Shown: positions 33,781 through 45,908 of the stretch, one piece after another
Layout: each line of letters opens with the position of its first letter
Numbering within the stretch: position 1 is the stretch's first letter
Assembly: GCA_022315425.1 (NCBI GenBank)
Contig: JAIUPT010000014.1
Coordinates: 372,001 to 436,000, forward strand
DNA: 64,000 nt
Origin: Pseudevernia furfuracea
Lineage: Eukaryota > Ascomycota > Lecanoromycetes > Lecanorales > Parmeliaceae
Direction of reading: 5' to 3'
Made by a program: the position numbers and the translations under genes
Notes under the pieces: generated by a model
Told to the model about the DNA's origin: nothing
The model's input: only the letters and a program-made list of their open reading frames with translations
Database searches by the model: none

Positions 33781-35058
33781 TCTCTAGAGGCTTGCCTACA
33801 AAGGTAGCTGTCAATCGTGCGTTGGGGAGGAAACGGGTAAAGCACTTGCACAAACGGGATCCCAGCAAGACACTTTTATTCCAGATCTCGCAGTCCGAAG
33901 CAGCAGAAGTAATCAATACACAGGGACCGCTCCCGAAAAGACGGATTTCGACTCTTACTTTCAGTTGACATTTGGCTTGAAAGACTCTTTATGAAAACAC
34001 CCCTTCTTTCCCCATACCTACGCTTGTGAAAGTACCTTGGAGAGCGCGAACGCCGCTAGAGCACGGGTTCAAGTCGGAAGTATGTGTCTAACGTAGTCCC
34101 ACTACACGCCTCTCATTTTAATAGAGTGAGAAGAATTTGCTCCGAATTTATACATACCCACCCACGTTCCTGGCCTTCAGCAAGTGTGATGAGGTCGGAG
34201 CTTTGTTCCAAGAAACTCATTTCGTTATTGTAGAGAGGCCTGTTCTTTAACATCCAGGTTGCGAACATTTTGAATGTACGTGGACGCGGAGCAGGCAAAG
34301 ATTCACAGATATGCAAATCGTACGGTATTCTCTGCTTTTCACCTCTATTTCTTCCATCAACGACTTCCGCGAATATGGCAAGGTACTAGTACGACATTCA
34401 TCTGTTTCTCTTGGCTTGAGAGCGAGTGGGCAGGTCTTCGCATCCTCGCGGTCCCTTTCCAGGAGTTTGCACTCCAAAGTCTCCAATTCGGCGGGTTCGT
34501 CCTGACGATACAATAGTAAGGTAGTCTAGCATGCACGTTGCCGAATTTTCTAATGATAAGATTATCCTCCTCGCTGTTTGGGAACGCGGCGACTCGAGGA
34601 GCCTTCTTCATGGTATTCAACTAGAAGATGTTAGCCAATCATCAAATCTTTCAGTTGATCGTGCCCTGGACCCTGGTAAAATAATACGGGCGGCTGTGGC
34701 GGTATCAGGGTCCAAGCGTGAAGTTGACAGAAGTTCTCGAGTTCTGGCCTGAGACTAACTCGATTCTACTTTAGTCCGTACCGATAAGCTTATTTCTTTA
34801 CCCCGCTTTGCGATATCGGCAAGTCACATAGTACTATCACCAATGGATATCTCTCTCGAGTCTCAAACAGCGAAGGCGTATTTTATCTTTAGCTCAAAAG
34901 CCCACGGAACGAAATAAGGTACGAGTCGTCGAGTGATAGTATTCAATCTACCAAATACCAATCGTCCCGGGCTCCATAGCTATGGTGTTGGTGTAAGAAC
35001 AAAGTCAGGAACAGCGAGTTCGACGCGCTTTCGTCATCCAGAAAAAAACACCAAAAAA
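33781..35058. other. Intergenic region upstream of GCV2
   Basis: About 1.3 kb. Only short frames without features, on both strands. An A-rich run lies directly before the GCV2 start (CAAAAAAATGCG). Confidence 0.5.
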
Positions 35059-38000
35059 ATGCGCCCCGTAGTTGGCAAGACCTTTCTGCGCCATACAATA
35101 TTCCCCACCACATCCACCCTTCCATCCCGTACTGCTTGCTCCCAATGTCTTAGAGTCGCAAGATCTGCTGACCGGGCATCAAGAAGACCTTTCTACACAA
35201 GCTCCGCCAAAGACAAAAGCAATGGCATTAAGCGTCAATCCATACTGGACCCGCTCGACTCTTTTGCACGGAGGCACATTGGACCTTCGTCAAGCGATGC
35301 TCAACGTATGCTGGAAATGCTGGATCCGCCAGTTCAAACTCTGGACACATTTGTCAAAGAGGTCATTCCGGCCAACATATTAAGCACAGAGGATATCGAC
35401 ATCAATGGCCAAGCCTTTGAATCAAGGCCCGAGGGCTTTTCCGAGACAGAGCTAATTGCACGATTGCGGAAGATTGCAAAGGAGAACAAGGTCATGAGAA
35501 GTTACATTGGCTGCGGTTATGTCGGGACAAAAGTGCCAGAGGTCATCAAGAGAAATGTGCTGGAAGGCCCAGGGTGGTATACGAGCTATACGCCCTATCA
35601 GCCCGAGATCAGTCAAGGACGCTTGGAGTCGCTGCTGAATTTTCAGACAGTGGTGACGGATCTAACAGCTCTTTCCATTTCCAACGCCTCGGTACTCGAC
35701 GAACCTACCGCTGCAGCGGAAGCCATGACACTTTCAATGAATGCCTTGCCAGTCACCCGGCAGAAGCGGCCAAACAAGACTTTCCTCGTCTCCCACCTCT
35801 GCCATCCACAAACAATCGCAGTATTGGAGTCTCGTGCGGACGGCTTTGGTATCAAGATTGCGGTTGCAGATGTCCTAGAGAATAGTTGCAAGAATGTCAA
35901 AGAGACAGGAGAAGACTTGATCGGAGTACTGGTACAGTATCCGGACACCGAGGGTGGCGCTGAAGCCTTTCAAGACCTTGCAGATGTTGTCCATGGACAA
36001 GGAGCTACATTAAGCGTCGCTACCGATCTACTGGCTCTTACACTTCTAAAACCTCCAGGAGAATTTGGAGCTGACATTGCTTTTGGAAACGCACAGCGCC
36101 TCGGGGTTCCGTTTGGGTATGGAGGTCCTCATGCAGCCTTTTTCGCGTGCGGAGACAAGTACAAGAGGAAGATACCCGGTAGATTAGTAGGCGTATCGAA
36201 AGATCGATTGGGCAACGAGGCAATGAGATTAGCGTTGCAGACTCGAGAGCAGCACATCAGGCGGGAGAAGGCGACGAGTAACATATGCACTGCTCAAGCT
36301 CTCCTTGCGAATATGAGTGCATTCTATGCAGTCTACCATGGTCCCGAAGGTTTACGAGCCATTGCTCAAAAAGCGGTCAATGGTGCACGCATTCTCGAGG
36401 AGGGTGTCCGAAGGCTTGGATTCAGCACTGGCACCCAAGGGAAGGGTGAAGATGGTCGAGCATTGTCCGAAACTATAGCCATCGTGGTAGGATCTGGACG
36501 TGCTTCGGAAATCGCCGCCAACGCAGCAGAAGCATACGGCATCAATCTTCGAATTCTGGACAATGACAGGCTTGGGGTCACGATAGACGAGACGGTCGAG
36601 CATCAAGACTTGGAAGATATTCTGGCAATCTTTACAAAAGTGTCGTCGGCATCTGAAACCGATTTTCCTTCAGTGGACAGGATCGCCTCAGATCTGTCAC
36701 TTTCGGCATCAGAGCTTGCAGGACTTCCTTCGACTCTCAAACGGACGTCTGCTTATCTCACACATCCTGTTTTCAATACTCATCACTCCGAGACTGAACT
36801 CCTGCGCTACATTCATCATTTGCAGTCGAAGGACCTATCATTGACTCACTCGATGATACCACTCGGCTCCTGTACGATGAAGCTTAACGCTACCACGGAG
36901 ATGATACCGGTTTCGTGGCCCGAGTTCTCTTCTATCCATCCGTTCGTGCCGGTAGATCAGGCCAAAGGATTCACAACCATGATAGACGAACTCGAACGAG
37001 ACCTTGCTGAAATTACTGGCTTTGATGCGGTCTCCCTACAGCCTAATTCAGGCGCCCAAGGAGAGTTCGCAGGCCTCCGAGTGATCCGGAAGTACCAAGA
37101 AATGCAGCCAGGCAAGAAGCGTGACATCTGCCTTATACCTGTCTCTGCCCATGGTACAAATCCTGCAAGCGCTGCTATGTGTGGGATGCGTGTAGTGACA
37201 ATCAAATGCGAGACTGTCACCGGGAATTTGGACATGGCGGACCTCAAGGCCAAGTGCGAGAAATACAGCGAAGAGCTTGGTGCAATTATGGTCACATACC
37301 CTAGCACATTCGGAGTCTTCGAGCCGGAGGTCAAGCAGGTCTGCGAGATAGTCCACGCTCACGGTGGGCAGGTCTACATGGACGGAGCGAACATGAATGC
37401 GCAGATCGGTCTCTGCTCGCCTGGAGAGATTGGCGCCGATGTTTGCCATTTGAATCTTCACAAGACGTTCTGCATCCCGCATGGCGGTGGCGGACCTGGC
37501 GTTGGCCCTATTGGTGTCAAGTCTCACCTGGCGCCTTTCCTACCGGGACACCCTTTGATTGAGACTGGTGGGGAGAAGGGTATTGCGCCTGTCAGTGGAG
37601 CACCGTGGGGCAGCGCGAGCATCTTGCCAATCAGCTGGGCATATATCAAGATGATGGGTGGTCGTGGCCTTACACACGCAACCAAGATCACGCTCCTCAA
37701 TGCTAATTACATCCTCTCCCGCTTAAAGCCACATTACCCGGTCCTCTACACCAACGCTGCTGGCCGCTGTGCCCACGAGTTCATCCTTGACGTGCGACCT
37801 TTCAAGGAATCTGCCGGTATCGAAGCTATCGACGTCGCCAAGCGTTTACAAGACTATGGCTTCCACGCCCCCACCATGTCATGGCCTGTAGCGAATACCC
37901 TCATGATCGAGCCCACCGAGAGCGAAAATCTAGCTGAGCTCGACCGGTTCTGCGATGCTTTGATTGAAATTCGACAAGAAATCAAAGCCGTAGAGGATGG

Positions 38001-38305
38001 TGAGCAGCCCAGAAAAGGCAATGTGTTGAAGATGGCGCCGCATTCCTTGCAAGATCTGCTAGCAGGGGAGAAGTGGGAAAGGAGTTACGGAAGAGAGAAA
38101 GCCGCTTATCCATTGCCATGGTTGAAAGAGAAGAAGTTTTGGCCGAGTGTTACGAGGGTTGATGATGGTGAGTGAAGTAGTGATTGATTGAGTATAGTAG
38201 ACTAACATGACTCCAGCTTACGGTGACATGAATTTGTTCTGTTCGTGTAGCCCTGTCGAGACTATCGATGGGATGACCGGGGCTGCGGCGCCAGCGCCGA
38301 CATGA
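35059..38305 (+). CDS. GCV2: Glycine dehydrogenase (decarboxylating), glycine cleavage P-protein, mitochondrial
   Basis: Two exons, 35059..38167 and 38217..38305, 1065 residues. The start MRPVVGKTFLRHTIF opens a basic, Ser/Thr/Arg-rich mitochondrial presequence (RVARSADRASRRPFYTSS). The mature part starts with DPLDSFARRHIGPSSSDAQ. The two homologous halves are clear: YTPYQPEISQGRLESLLNFQ in the first; MIPLGSCTMKLNATTEMIPV, SAHGTNPASAAMCGMRVV and NLHKTFCIPHGGGGPGVGP in the second. The PLP lysine of HKT is near residue 801. The last exon supplies AYGDMNLFCSCSPVE, the conserved C-terminus; without splicing the protein would end prematurely at DDGE. It decarboxylates glycine and passes the aminomethyl group to the H-protein lipoate in the matrix. 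Confidence 0.97.
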
Positions 38306-39083
38306 ATTCTTCGAAAGCCGCCTGAGCACCTCCCATTTGGTTGCAATCCCCACGATGGCAGGAGCCTGGTTTAGTCCATCGCTTATCAACGCATCACTTT
38401 TGGGGGCCTATAACCAAGTTTCTGGTGAGCGGTGCTAGCCACCAATACTGCTATTACCTTTGGCGACATTTCTGGATGACACGACTTGATCATCAATATT
38501 TGAGTCGGATAGGAGTTGTGGAAGGCTTCGGTACGATTGGAATCTGCTCAAAACCATCTTCAACAAGTGGTCTGCGAGAACGCTGTCTACGATTTAGCGA
38601 TGCATTGCATTCAACAGATGCATAGAAATGGGGGCTTGGGACCACGAATTGTTCTTGCGCAAATCATATATAGAATGGGCCTCTTCCTGGCTCAAGAAAA
38701 CGAGGATAGAGAGGCTTTGCTACACACATAGACTCATATAGATACATATCCAGGGTATTTTACACCAAGAAGAATTGCATTTGTATCCAAGACTTCCTCA
38801 GAATGCTGCCAGTGGTGCCAGCATAAGTAGACGTCGGTAGTAGGGCACAATTAGGGCAAATCGAGCGCTAGTCCGAAACGGTGTATTAGCCTTACCGCGT
38901 CATAAGTGATGAGCTTCAGGCACTCATTCGGAGAGAGCAAGATCCACACAAGGGATACATTAAGCGCGGTCTTTTTCATACCTCATCTACGCCTTTTCCC
39001 CGATCTCTCCACCTCTACCTACCTCACAAAATCAATCTTGTCTTACCACCCCAGACCCGACCACCCCAGACCCGATCCGCATC
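38306..39083. other. Intergenic region GCV2/DID2
   Basis: 778 bp without supported features apart from the DID2 upstream region; a CCACCCCAGACCCGA-like duplication (39047-39076) precedes the DID2 start. Confidence 0.5.
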
Positions 39084-40018
39084 ATGAGCGGCCTCGAGAA
39101 GAGCTTGTTCAATCTGAAGGTATGCGGAGCCTATACGAATGTCTCCTTGCGAAAAAGCTCCCCAGAAGACCAGATCGCTAATCCTCTTCTTTTCCGTGTG
39201 CAGTTCACAGCAAAGCAACTGAACCGACAAGCCGCCAAAGCGGGCAAAGACGAAACAGCGGAGAAGAACAAGCTCAAGAAGGTCCGTCCAGCCATACTTC
39301 TCTCTCTCCTCCTCCAACAAGAGAAGAAGGAAAAAAACAAAAACAAAACTTCATGTACTCGGACCGCCAGCTGACTATCGCCCTTTGATCTTCTTCTTCA
39401 CACAGGCGATACAGCAAAACCACCCCGACATCGCCAAGATCTACGCCCAAAACGCAATCCGGAAGCAGAACGAAAAGCTCAACCTCCTGCGGTTGGGCTC
39501 CCGGATAGACGCCGTCGCCAGCAGGGTGCAGACGGCCGTGACGATGCGGCAAGTGACGGGCAGCATGGCGGGCGTGGTGCGGGGGATGGAGGGCGCCATG
39601 AAAGCCATGGATCTGGAGAAGGTGAGTCGAACCATTTTTTTTTGTTTTATTTTTTATTTTTTCCAAGAAATCGCTCGCTCAGAGGCGTTCATGGCGATTT
39701 TCCGTGCGTGAGAGTGGGTGGGCTCATTGGTGCCGAAAACGTTTCCAGATCTCCGCCGTGATGGATAAGTTTGAAACGCAATTCGAAGACCTGGACGTCG
39801 CGACTGGATATTATGAGAATGCTACGTCCTCCGCTACGGCTGTTGGGACGCCGCAGGATGATGTCGACAAGTTGATGCATATGGTTGCGGATGAGGCCGG
39901 GGTGGAGTTGGGGGCGGAGATGAAGGCGCCGGAGACGGGGGTGCCGGCTGCGAAGGTCGGGGCGGAGGACGAGAGGGAGGAGGGGTTGGGGGAGAGGTTG
40001 AGGGCGTTGAGGAACTAG
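39084..40018 (+). CDS. DID2: ESCRT-III subunit Did2/CHMP1
   Basis: Four exons, 39084..39119, 39204..39281, 39406..39621, 39749..40018; 199 residues, like yeast Did2 (204). Product: MSGLEKSLFNLK|FTAKQLNRQAAKAGKDE, then the Snf7-fold helices (AIQQNHPDIAKIYAQNAIRK, VASRVQTAVTMRQVTGSMAG), ISAVMDKFETQFEDLDV, and a C-terminal MIM-like helix ending GLGERLRALRN. Did2 recruits and regulates Vps4 during disassembly of ESCRT-III at endosomes. All introns are in phase 0. The donor of intron 2 (GTCCGT) is unusual but is the only GT that joins LKK to AIQQ. The C-terminal third is strongly G-rich. Confidence 0.95.
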
Positions 40019-40419
40019 GGTGACTGGAGAGTCTGATCAAGTGGTGGGAGGGATGGCGTTGGGAGTTCCAAAAGGCTGGATGATGAAGGCCCTGGGTATT
40101 TGATTAGGATCATGAGAGGTCTACACGGGGACCATCAAGAGCCCGAGGAGTCTCCGTTTCTACAATACATATGATAGGCTCACGAGAGTTGACGACGACG
40201 ACGGACGTGTACTGGAAAATGAAAACGAGGTCGACTTGGGTCGAGGCTTTAACTGCGCAGCCCATCCGAATCTAAACATGCAGTCTATGGAACATCATGG
40301 CAATTCGCATGTTTGATATCCGCCCGCCTCTTCGCCCAAGTTGTATTCATGGCGTAGCTTCGTCCGCCCATGGCCGTGATGACGATTCCAGAGTTTCCTG
40401 CCCGAAATGCAGTTGAGAA
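40019..40419. other. Convergent 3' region DID2/ZUO1
   Basis: 401 bp between two convergent stop codons; nothing else seen. Confidence 0.5.
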
Positions 40420-41873
40420 TCAGCTACCGATAACCTTCAACTCTCCGTCCTTCACCTTCCCAGCCTCAATAAGCCTCTTCACCTCCTCGCTCCAGACCTT
40501 CCCCACCTCCTCCGCAACCTTCATTCCACCAAGCTTACCCGCCAAGCTAGCCATCTCCTCAGCATCAATCTGAGCCATGACAGCTTCGACATCGTTCAGC
40601 ACTTGATCCACCCTCTTTGCACTAGCTTCCTCTCCAGCAGGGAGCAGGTAGTTGGCGTCTTTCACACTCGACTTCAGCACTCGCTTGTTCTTCTTCACAG
40701 CATTCTTAGCAGCTTCTTTAGCTTTCTTGCCCTCGGCTTTCTCGGCCTTTGAGGCCTCCTCTGCCTCCTTCCGTAGCCGTTCTTTCTCTTCCGACGCTTT
40801 CTGCGCATCTTCTTTTTCTTTCTTCTCCGCCGCTTCCCTTTCCAATCTCTTCTTGTCTTTGCCGGCTCGCTCTTCCTTTTTGAATCGCTTTATACGTTCG
40901 TCGCCGGCTAAGCAGTCATCCACCAGTTGCCTCAGCCTCGTCGTATCCTCCGTCTTCTTCTTCTTTCTTGCGTTGTTGTTTTTTCGCTCAACGTGCCGCT
41001 TCTGGTCTCTGTTTTCATTATCGTCCGGCACATCCTCATCCTGATACTCGAAAGACCGCCAGCTGTCAAAGTTGTACCAAAAGTTGTAGAATTCCTCCAC
41101 ATTCTCTTTCTTGCTCTTGTCGTCTCCCAGTCTTGGGACGGGCTGTGTCTTGCTGAAGCGCCCCTCTGCTATAAAGACAGGATTCCATAGTTTGAAGAAG
41201 TTGCCTTTCTGGGCCTGCTTCTTAGATGGAGGTTCGACGTCAGCAGCCTCATCTACCGAATCAAATTGACGGCGTTTGACCGGGTCGAGGAGAATTTCGG
41301 TGGCTTTTTGTATGCATTTGAAAAAAGAATCGTCCTCGGAAGAGCCAGCGGCTGCCTTTTTGTCGGGGTGATGGCGAAGAACCTTTTTGCGGTGAGCGCG
41401 TTTGATCTGGGTTTCCGTAGCCTTGTAGCGGTGCTTGGAGAGGCCGAGGACGGCGTAGTGGTCTTGTCCCTGGGGTAGAAGGCGTCATTGGTGGAACATT
41501 CATAGGACGCATAAGCGTAGCAAATACCTTCCAGTCTTTTGCGTCACGCTGCAACATCAGCGGGTCTTCAGGTTCGCTAATATCTCCGATATCGTCGTCC
41601 TCGACTTTCTTCACATTCTCTTGAGCTTGGATCCGATCATCTTCAGAGAAGGTACGTTGGTGTCGCTTCTACTTAAAGGTCAGGATTAAAAGCAGCGATC
41701 AATGAGAGCTGACTGACTCTTCGTGCGTGGGCGAGAAAATGAGGTCCCACAGGCTCAATGTTGCGCTGTGTAGCAGACGAGAGTTGGCCTATCGATTTGA
41801 AGTCCTTCTCCCCTGACCAGCCCTGGGGCAGCACAGGTAAAGGCAACGTAAAGTGAACAGCAGCCATACTCAT
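40420..41873 (-). CDS. ZUO1: Zuotin, ribosome-associated J-domain protein
   Basis: Three exons, complement(41718..41873), complement(41528..41668), complement(40420..41469); 448 residues from the first ATG (a second ATG two codons later is possible). Landmarks: LPQGWSGEKDFKS; RKRHQRTFSEDD across junction 1; DYAVLGLS-type J-domain (GQDHYAVLGLSKHRYKATE) with HPD at residues 133-135; the zuotin homology domain (GNFFKLWNPVFIAEGRFS, VEEFYNFWYNFDSWRSFEYQ); a long Lys/Glu/Ala-rich charged helix (about 260-350); and a C-terminal four-helix segment. Together with Ssz1 it forms RAC, which stimulates Ssb at the ribosome exit tunnel. All introns are in phase 0. It is divergent from MZM1 over 256 bp, a possible shared promoter. 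Confidence 0.96.
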
Positions 41874-42129
41874 TGATATTCGTCCTTAGTCTATGAGTCT
41901 ATGTCTTTTGCACGCCCGGTGCTTGAACTATTTTTTTTGAAAAGGCAGTTTCCGCCGCTAAAAATTGCCTTGGCAAGTCATCTTTGCAATGCGTCGAGGC
42001 GTCTTGGTGTCAAGGAAAACTCCTCGAACCTCCGCTCATTCCCTCAACACAGGCTTCAAACTTCTGGTCACAATCTTTATGTTGCGTCAAAGCTAAAGGT
42101 CCCAACTTGGAAACCCTTCTTCACCAGCA

Positions 42130-42674
42130 ATGGCGCTGGCAGCATATCGTCACGTCCTTCGATCCACCCGGGTTGCATTTCAGGGTACTTGCTCCAATCC
42201 CTACAATCCGTGACTTCTGGGACTCCAATTATTCTATTAGACGTCTAACACGTGCAACATCTCTGCAGGCGACCTCCGATTACTCTTGGCCGCCCGTGTC
42301 GAAGCGCGCTCGAAGTTCGATCACAATCGCTTCCTCTCCCCTTCCAGCACCGAGGCTGAACAAAAGGTGCTCGAAGCGAAGGAGATAGCGCGTGTATTGA
42401 GGCAGAATGTTGTACAGGGAAAACAGGTCACGGGGTCTATGGGTAAGGAGCAAAGATACCGTGCGTAAATCCTACATCCCAGGCTTGAGCGCCATTCTGT
42501 GGAGCCAGGGCATTTCCTGGCTCCATTGCTCAAGATTCTTCGTGTCTGCTTACACAACGGGGCTGTGCAGAGCTACGAATTCACGAGGAGATTGAGCGGG
42601 GCAACAACGACTCAATCAAAAAGGGGTCAGTTTTAGCAGCGGCTGCAACGGGATTTTGTGTTGGAGCAAGATAA
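42130..42674 (+). CDS. MZM1: Mzm1, LYR-family mitochondrial complex III assembly/zinc maintenance factor
   Basis: Three exons, 42130..42184, 42269..42442, 42571..42674; 110 residues. Product: MALAAYRHVLRSTRVAFQGD, LLLAARVEARSKFDHNRFLS, AEQKVLEAKEIARVLRQNVV, QGKQVTGSMELRIHEEIERG, ending TGFCVGAR. This is a complete LYR (complex1_LYR-like) fold of the Mzm1 type; the family chaperones the Rieske protein in the mitochondrial matrix. Both introns are in phase 1 and the two junctions restore FQGDLR and SMELRIHEE. The gene is small and split, and visible only as a fragment if not spliced. Confidence 0.9.
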
Positions 42675-42706
42675 CCCTCGGATTAGCTTCAGAGATCTAA
42701 GCGTAC

Positions 42707-43213
42707 TCAACCTTCAGAGATCTCTGAGACATTAGGATCAGCTTTATGCCCAGTCGGATGCTGGACCCACACACCAAGGAGACGCTTGCGGTAGGTTTCA
42801 AACGCTTCGCCAACAATCTCGGTGAGAAAGCTCTGCTCGGCTGGAAAGAAATGCCTGAGCCCGACGTGCGCTTTACGTGACTCTTCGAGAACGTTTTCAC
42901 CACGGATAGCAGACCTAAAATCCAAGACTGCTTGGCCTCTACCTTTCGAGGTCCCATCATCCATCGCGGACCAATCAGTCTCTCGAGATCTGAGAGTTAC
43001 CCCAGAATGTCTGCATACGTCTTCAGGGTCTGAAACCGCAAGACAAGCTTCAGGTTGGCAACGGTGCGCATCTTGAATGGCGCCCTGTTTGCCTCCGACC
43101 TCTTCGCAACCAAATGCCGAACACAACAGGCAACAATGGAAGACAAAACTTCCTCGCGCAGACGGACTACCGGAATCCATGTAATACAACGATCGACTGT
43201 ACCACATTGTCAA
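42707..43213 (-). CDS. Hypothetical ORF, 168 aa
   Basis: An open frame convergent with MZM1, only 32 bp after its stop. The last third (GLRHFFPAEQSFLTEIVGEAFETY, continuing RKRLLGVWVQHPTGHK) looks protein-like with amphipathic helices. The first third (Cys-rich, MTMWYSRSLYYMD) does not, so the true gene may have another start or introns. No family recognised. It could equally be a chance frame. Confidence 0.25.
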   Translation of the reverse strand: MTMWYSRSLYYMDSGSPSARGSFVFHCCLLCSAFGCEEVGGKQGAIQDAHRCQPEACLAVSDPEDVCRHSGVTLRSRETDWSAMDDGTSKGRGQAVLDFRSAIRGENVLEESRKAHVGLRHFFPAEQSFLTEIVGEAFETYRKRLLGVWVQHPTGHKADPNVSEISEG

Positions 43214-43762
43214 TGCGTGCAGAAGTATTAGTTAACATTAAATATGCGCATATATCAACGTTATCTGAGACTGTCAAACATCTACCCCAGATATATATCC
43301 CTGAAAGGATTCACATCCAGGATCAAGGCACCCGTCAGCAGCTAGACTTTCGATGCAGTATCTCCAGAAGTCTTGCAGCATACCTGGGGATTCTCCCCGC
43401 CTGCAACTTTTAGCTTGCGGTACCACTGGCGCGTTCTGCGGCCTCATAAGCGTACGCGACAGAATCTTTCAACCTGCAGGATGCTCCGTTGTTGAAACGT
43501 TCATTGGCTGGTTTTACTGGAACGCACAACGCAAAGCATGCCATGAGTGTTTTGAATGAGTTCATTACCGGGTTTGCATTGTTAGGTCGCGTGGTAATCA
43601 TTGCAATCCACGGCACCCTCTCATCTCCGAATTCACCTGTCAGCCTCGTCCAGGTCACGATGGGCAAATGTATTTGGGAGGGCCTCTCCGCCAATGATAG
43701 AGATATCTCATCAGCTGTCTCCCTCGTGAAGAATCTGCCTTGTCTTTGGATCCGTCTCAAAA

Positions 43763-44330
43763 ATGTCGTCCTCAGCAGCGTCGAACCAATCTCAAATCAT
43801 TACCAACATCGCCTTTGGTATTGCAGCCACAGTCATAAGCATCATCACGGTGTGGCAGGGTCATCGGGCTTGGCGGCTATGGCACGAACACTGCTGCCGT
43901 CAGCAGACTACCTTTCCAGGTCCCCACCCGCGAGTTTCCATTGTGATGGACGATACTCATACGGCATTTAGACATCGAGCTTGGCTCAAGGCCATCTGTT
44001 CCGGCGGTCACGAGTCTTGAAGAGCCTGGAAATGGACGTTCCCAAAGCCGTCTTACTGGCGGAACATCAACGCCAGAAGCGTCGAACCCTGGAAGCGCCA
44101 TTTCACACTCCCCAAAAGGCATTGAGTCTAATGATGCTATCTCACCTCTGGATCTTCTTGCCACTGTATCTTGGGAAGAGGTCTCCACATTCTCCGCAGC
44201 CTTCCCATCTCCATTCAGACAGTCCCTGGCTAGCTCGCGTTCAGAAACAGAGCTTAGTATGCCCCCGAAGCCTACCTTGCTACGAAATTCGAGAAGCCTT
44301 GAGGCCGTTCCGCATCTCAGTCTCTACTGA
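43763..44330 (+). CDS. Small single-pass membrane protein, tandem paralogue A
   Basis: Two exons, 43763..43919 and 43972..44330, 171 residues. The N-terminus MSSSAASNQSQIITNIAFGI runs into a hydrophobic segment (about 13-30: ITNIAFGIAATVISIITVW), then a basic collar QGHRAWRLWHEH and a Ser/Pro-rich tail starting DIELGSRPSVPAV and ending RSLEAVPHLSLY. The same architecture, the same exon 1 length (157 nt), the same phase-1 intron and the same DIELG junction occur in paralogue B at 45909. No signal peptide; one membrane anchor with a long soluble tail. I do not recognise a named family. Confidence 0.7.
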
Positions 44331-45908
44331 TACGGCCTCAGTTTCCCCCCTTGGATGGCTCTCATGATTTCGGTTTGGATAAATGGTGATTCATGTTTTG
44401 TTGGTACCATTTTAAGAGCCCACTGGCCATGGTGAATTACGAAACACGTAACGGAGTCTTAGTCGATAAGACGCTAGGGCAGGCTTGGGGTCGGTTTTGT
44501 CTTCTTGGCTTAATCATGCCTGAGCTCCTCGATTGCGGCCGCTTACTTTTTGACGATAGCCTTGCAATGTCCAACAGGGCTTTCAGTCTTGCCGCGAAGC
44601 ACTATCAATGTCTAGATATATACAGAGTTGATTGTGAAATCGTGCTTGTGGTTCAGACCCAAGTCTCCTGATGAGTCAAAAATGCAGTACCCAGCTTCGA
44701 TCGCTCCTCAGGCCTCTGTCACGCTTTCTGTCTCCTTTGCTTTGTGCTTGAATTGATCAGACTCAAAAGGGGTCTCTCTTAAGTTTTGTCACTCCTCTAG
44801 CTACACTGATACTTAAACGTACAGATTAGCCATAGGGCAGTTGGCACAAAACCTCGCAGTCTGAGACGCTGAACTCGATTGTTCCTAGGTCAATTTGGGA
44901 CATGACATATCTGTTGTTCATGACCAGGATTGCTTTGAGGATCATGTCCATCGATGGAAATACCTTCTCGTCGGTGCCGCCCTTGTCGTCATCTTACGGC
45001 TCCAAACCCTTCAGTTGCCACGTTCCCTGGCATATTCTTGGCGATCAATGCCGGCTAGCATCACTCGGCCTCAGCTTTGCAAACTGTGCAGCGAATCAGG
45101 GCTAATAAGTCTGAACCACCAAGATTTATTTCCTTTCCGGCCCACCACAACTCGAGAGCGATTGAGATTACGACAGCCTTTCGAGTCCGCAATTATCAAT
45201 ACTACATAACCTCAATATACTATCACCAAGTCTCCTACTCTAAATCCCGATGTTCAAAATTTTTACTTTTGCAAAAGGAGCAGTGTTCTGAGTGAGGGTC
45301 AGGACGAGGAGTTTTGCACCAGCTTGCCAGTCTGTGGGATTCTACTTCCTAAGCATCTACTCTAGTTCTATTGGGGGTCAGGAACACGTCCTATCGAATG
45401 AGAAGACAGTAACCGTGTTGCATACAGTCTAGGGTGAGCGTGCCCAATCAAGGATGACTTGCATGCGCATCAGAGCCTGGGCTGGAATCTACTAGATCTC
45501 ATCCAGCCTGTCTTCTCCAACCTACCCGCCTTTTAAGATCTTCACCATGTACTGTCGGTCTTCACCATGCACCGTCGGTCACGTGTGGGGCGCGCCACAC
45601 CAGATTTCGAACCGCTCTACACGTCCTTTGAGCCCATGCAGCTCTTTGATAAAGTCGATCTCTGAGCCGGCCAATGAAATATTACGCTTAGCCTATTTGA
45701 GTTTTAAGAATTTCTCACAATACCGCGACTCCGATGTCAGGACCACTTTGCATAACCAGCCCATAGTGTAGGAAAATCTTTCTATAAGATGGCTGACTTT
45801 CGCTACAAAACGGTTGACCTAGTGCCTGTCTGCAGTCTCTTCGTTGCTTAATACACCGTGGAGTCGCCTCTTCCTGCACCTTCTCACCGCACTAATTGCC
45901 CCGCTAGC
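44331..45908. other. Spacer between the tandem paralogues
   Basis: About 1.6 kb. I looked for a third, degenerate copy of the SSSASSN...TVWQ block and saw none. No other gene is supported. Confidence 0.45.

Noticed and set aside
34050..34085. GGTTCAAGTC resembling a tRNA T-arm
   Set aside because: The second stem pair does not form and no acceptor, D- or anticodon arm can be fitted upstream.
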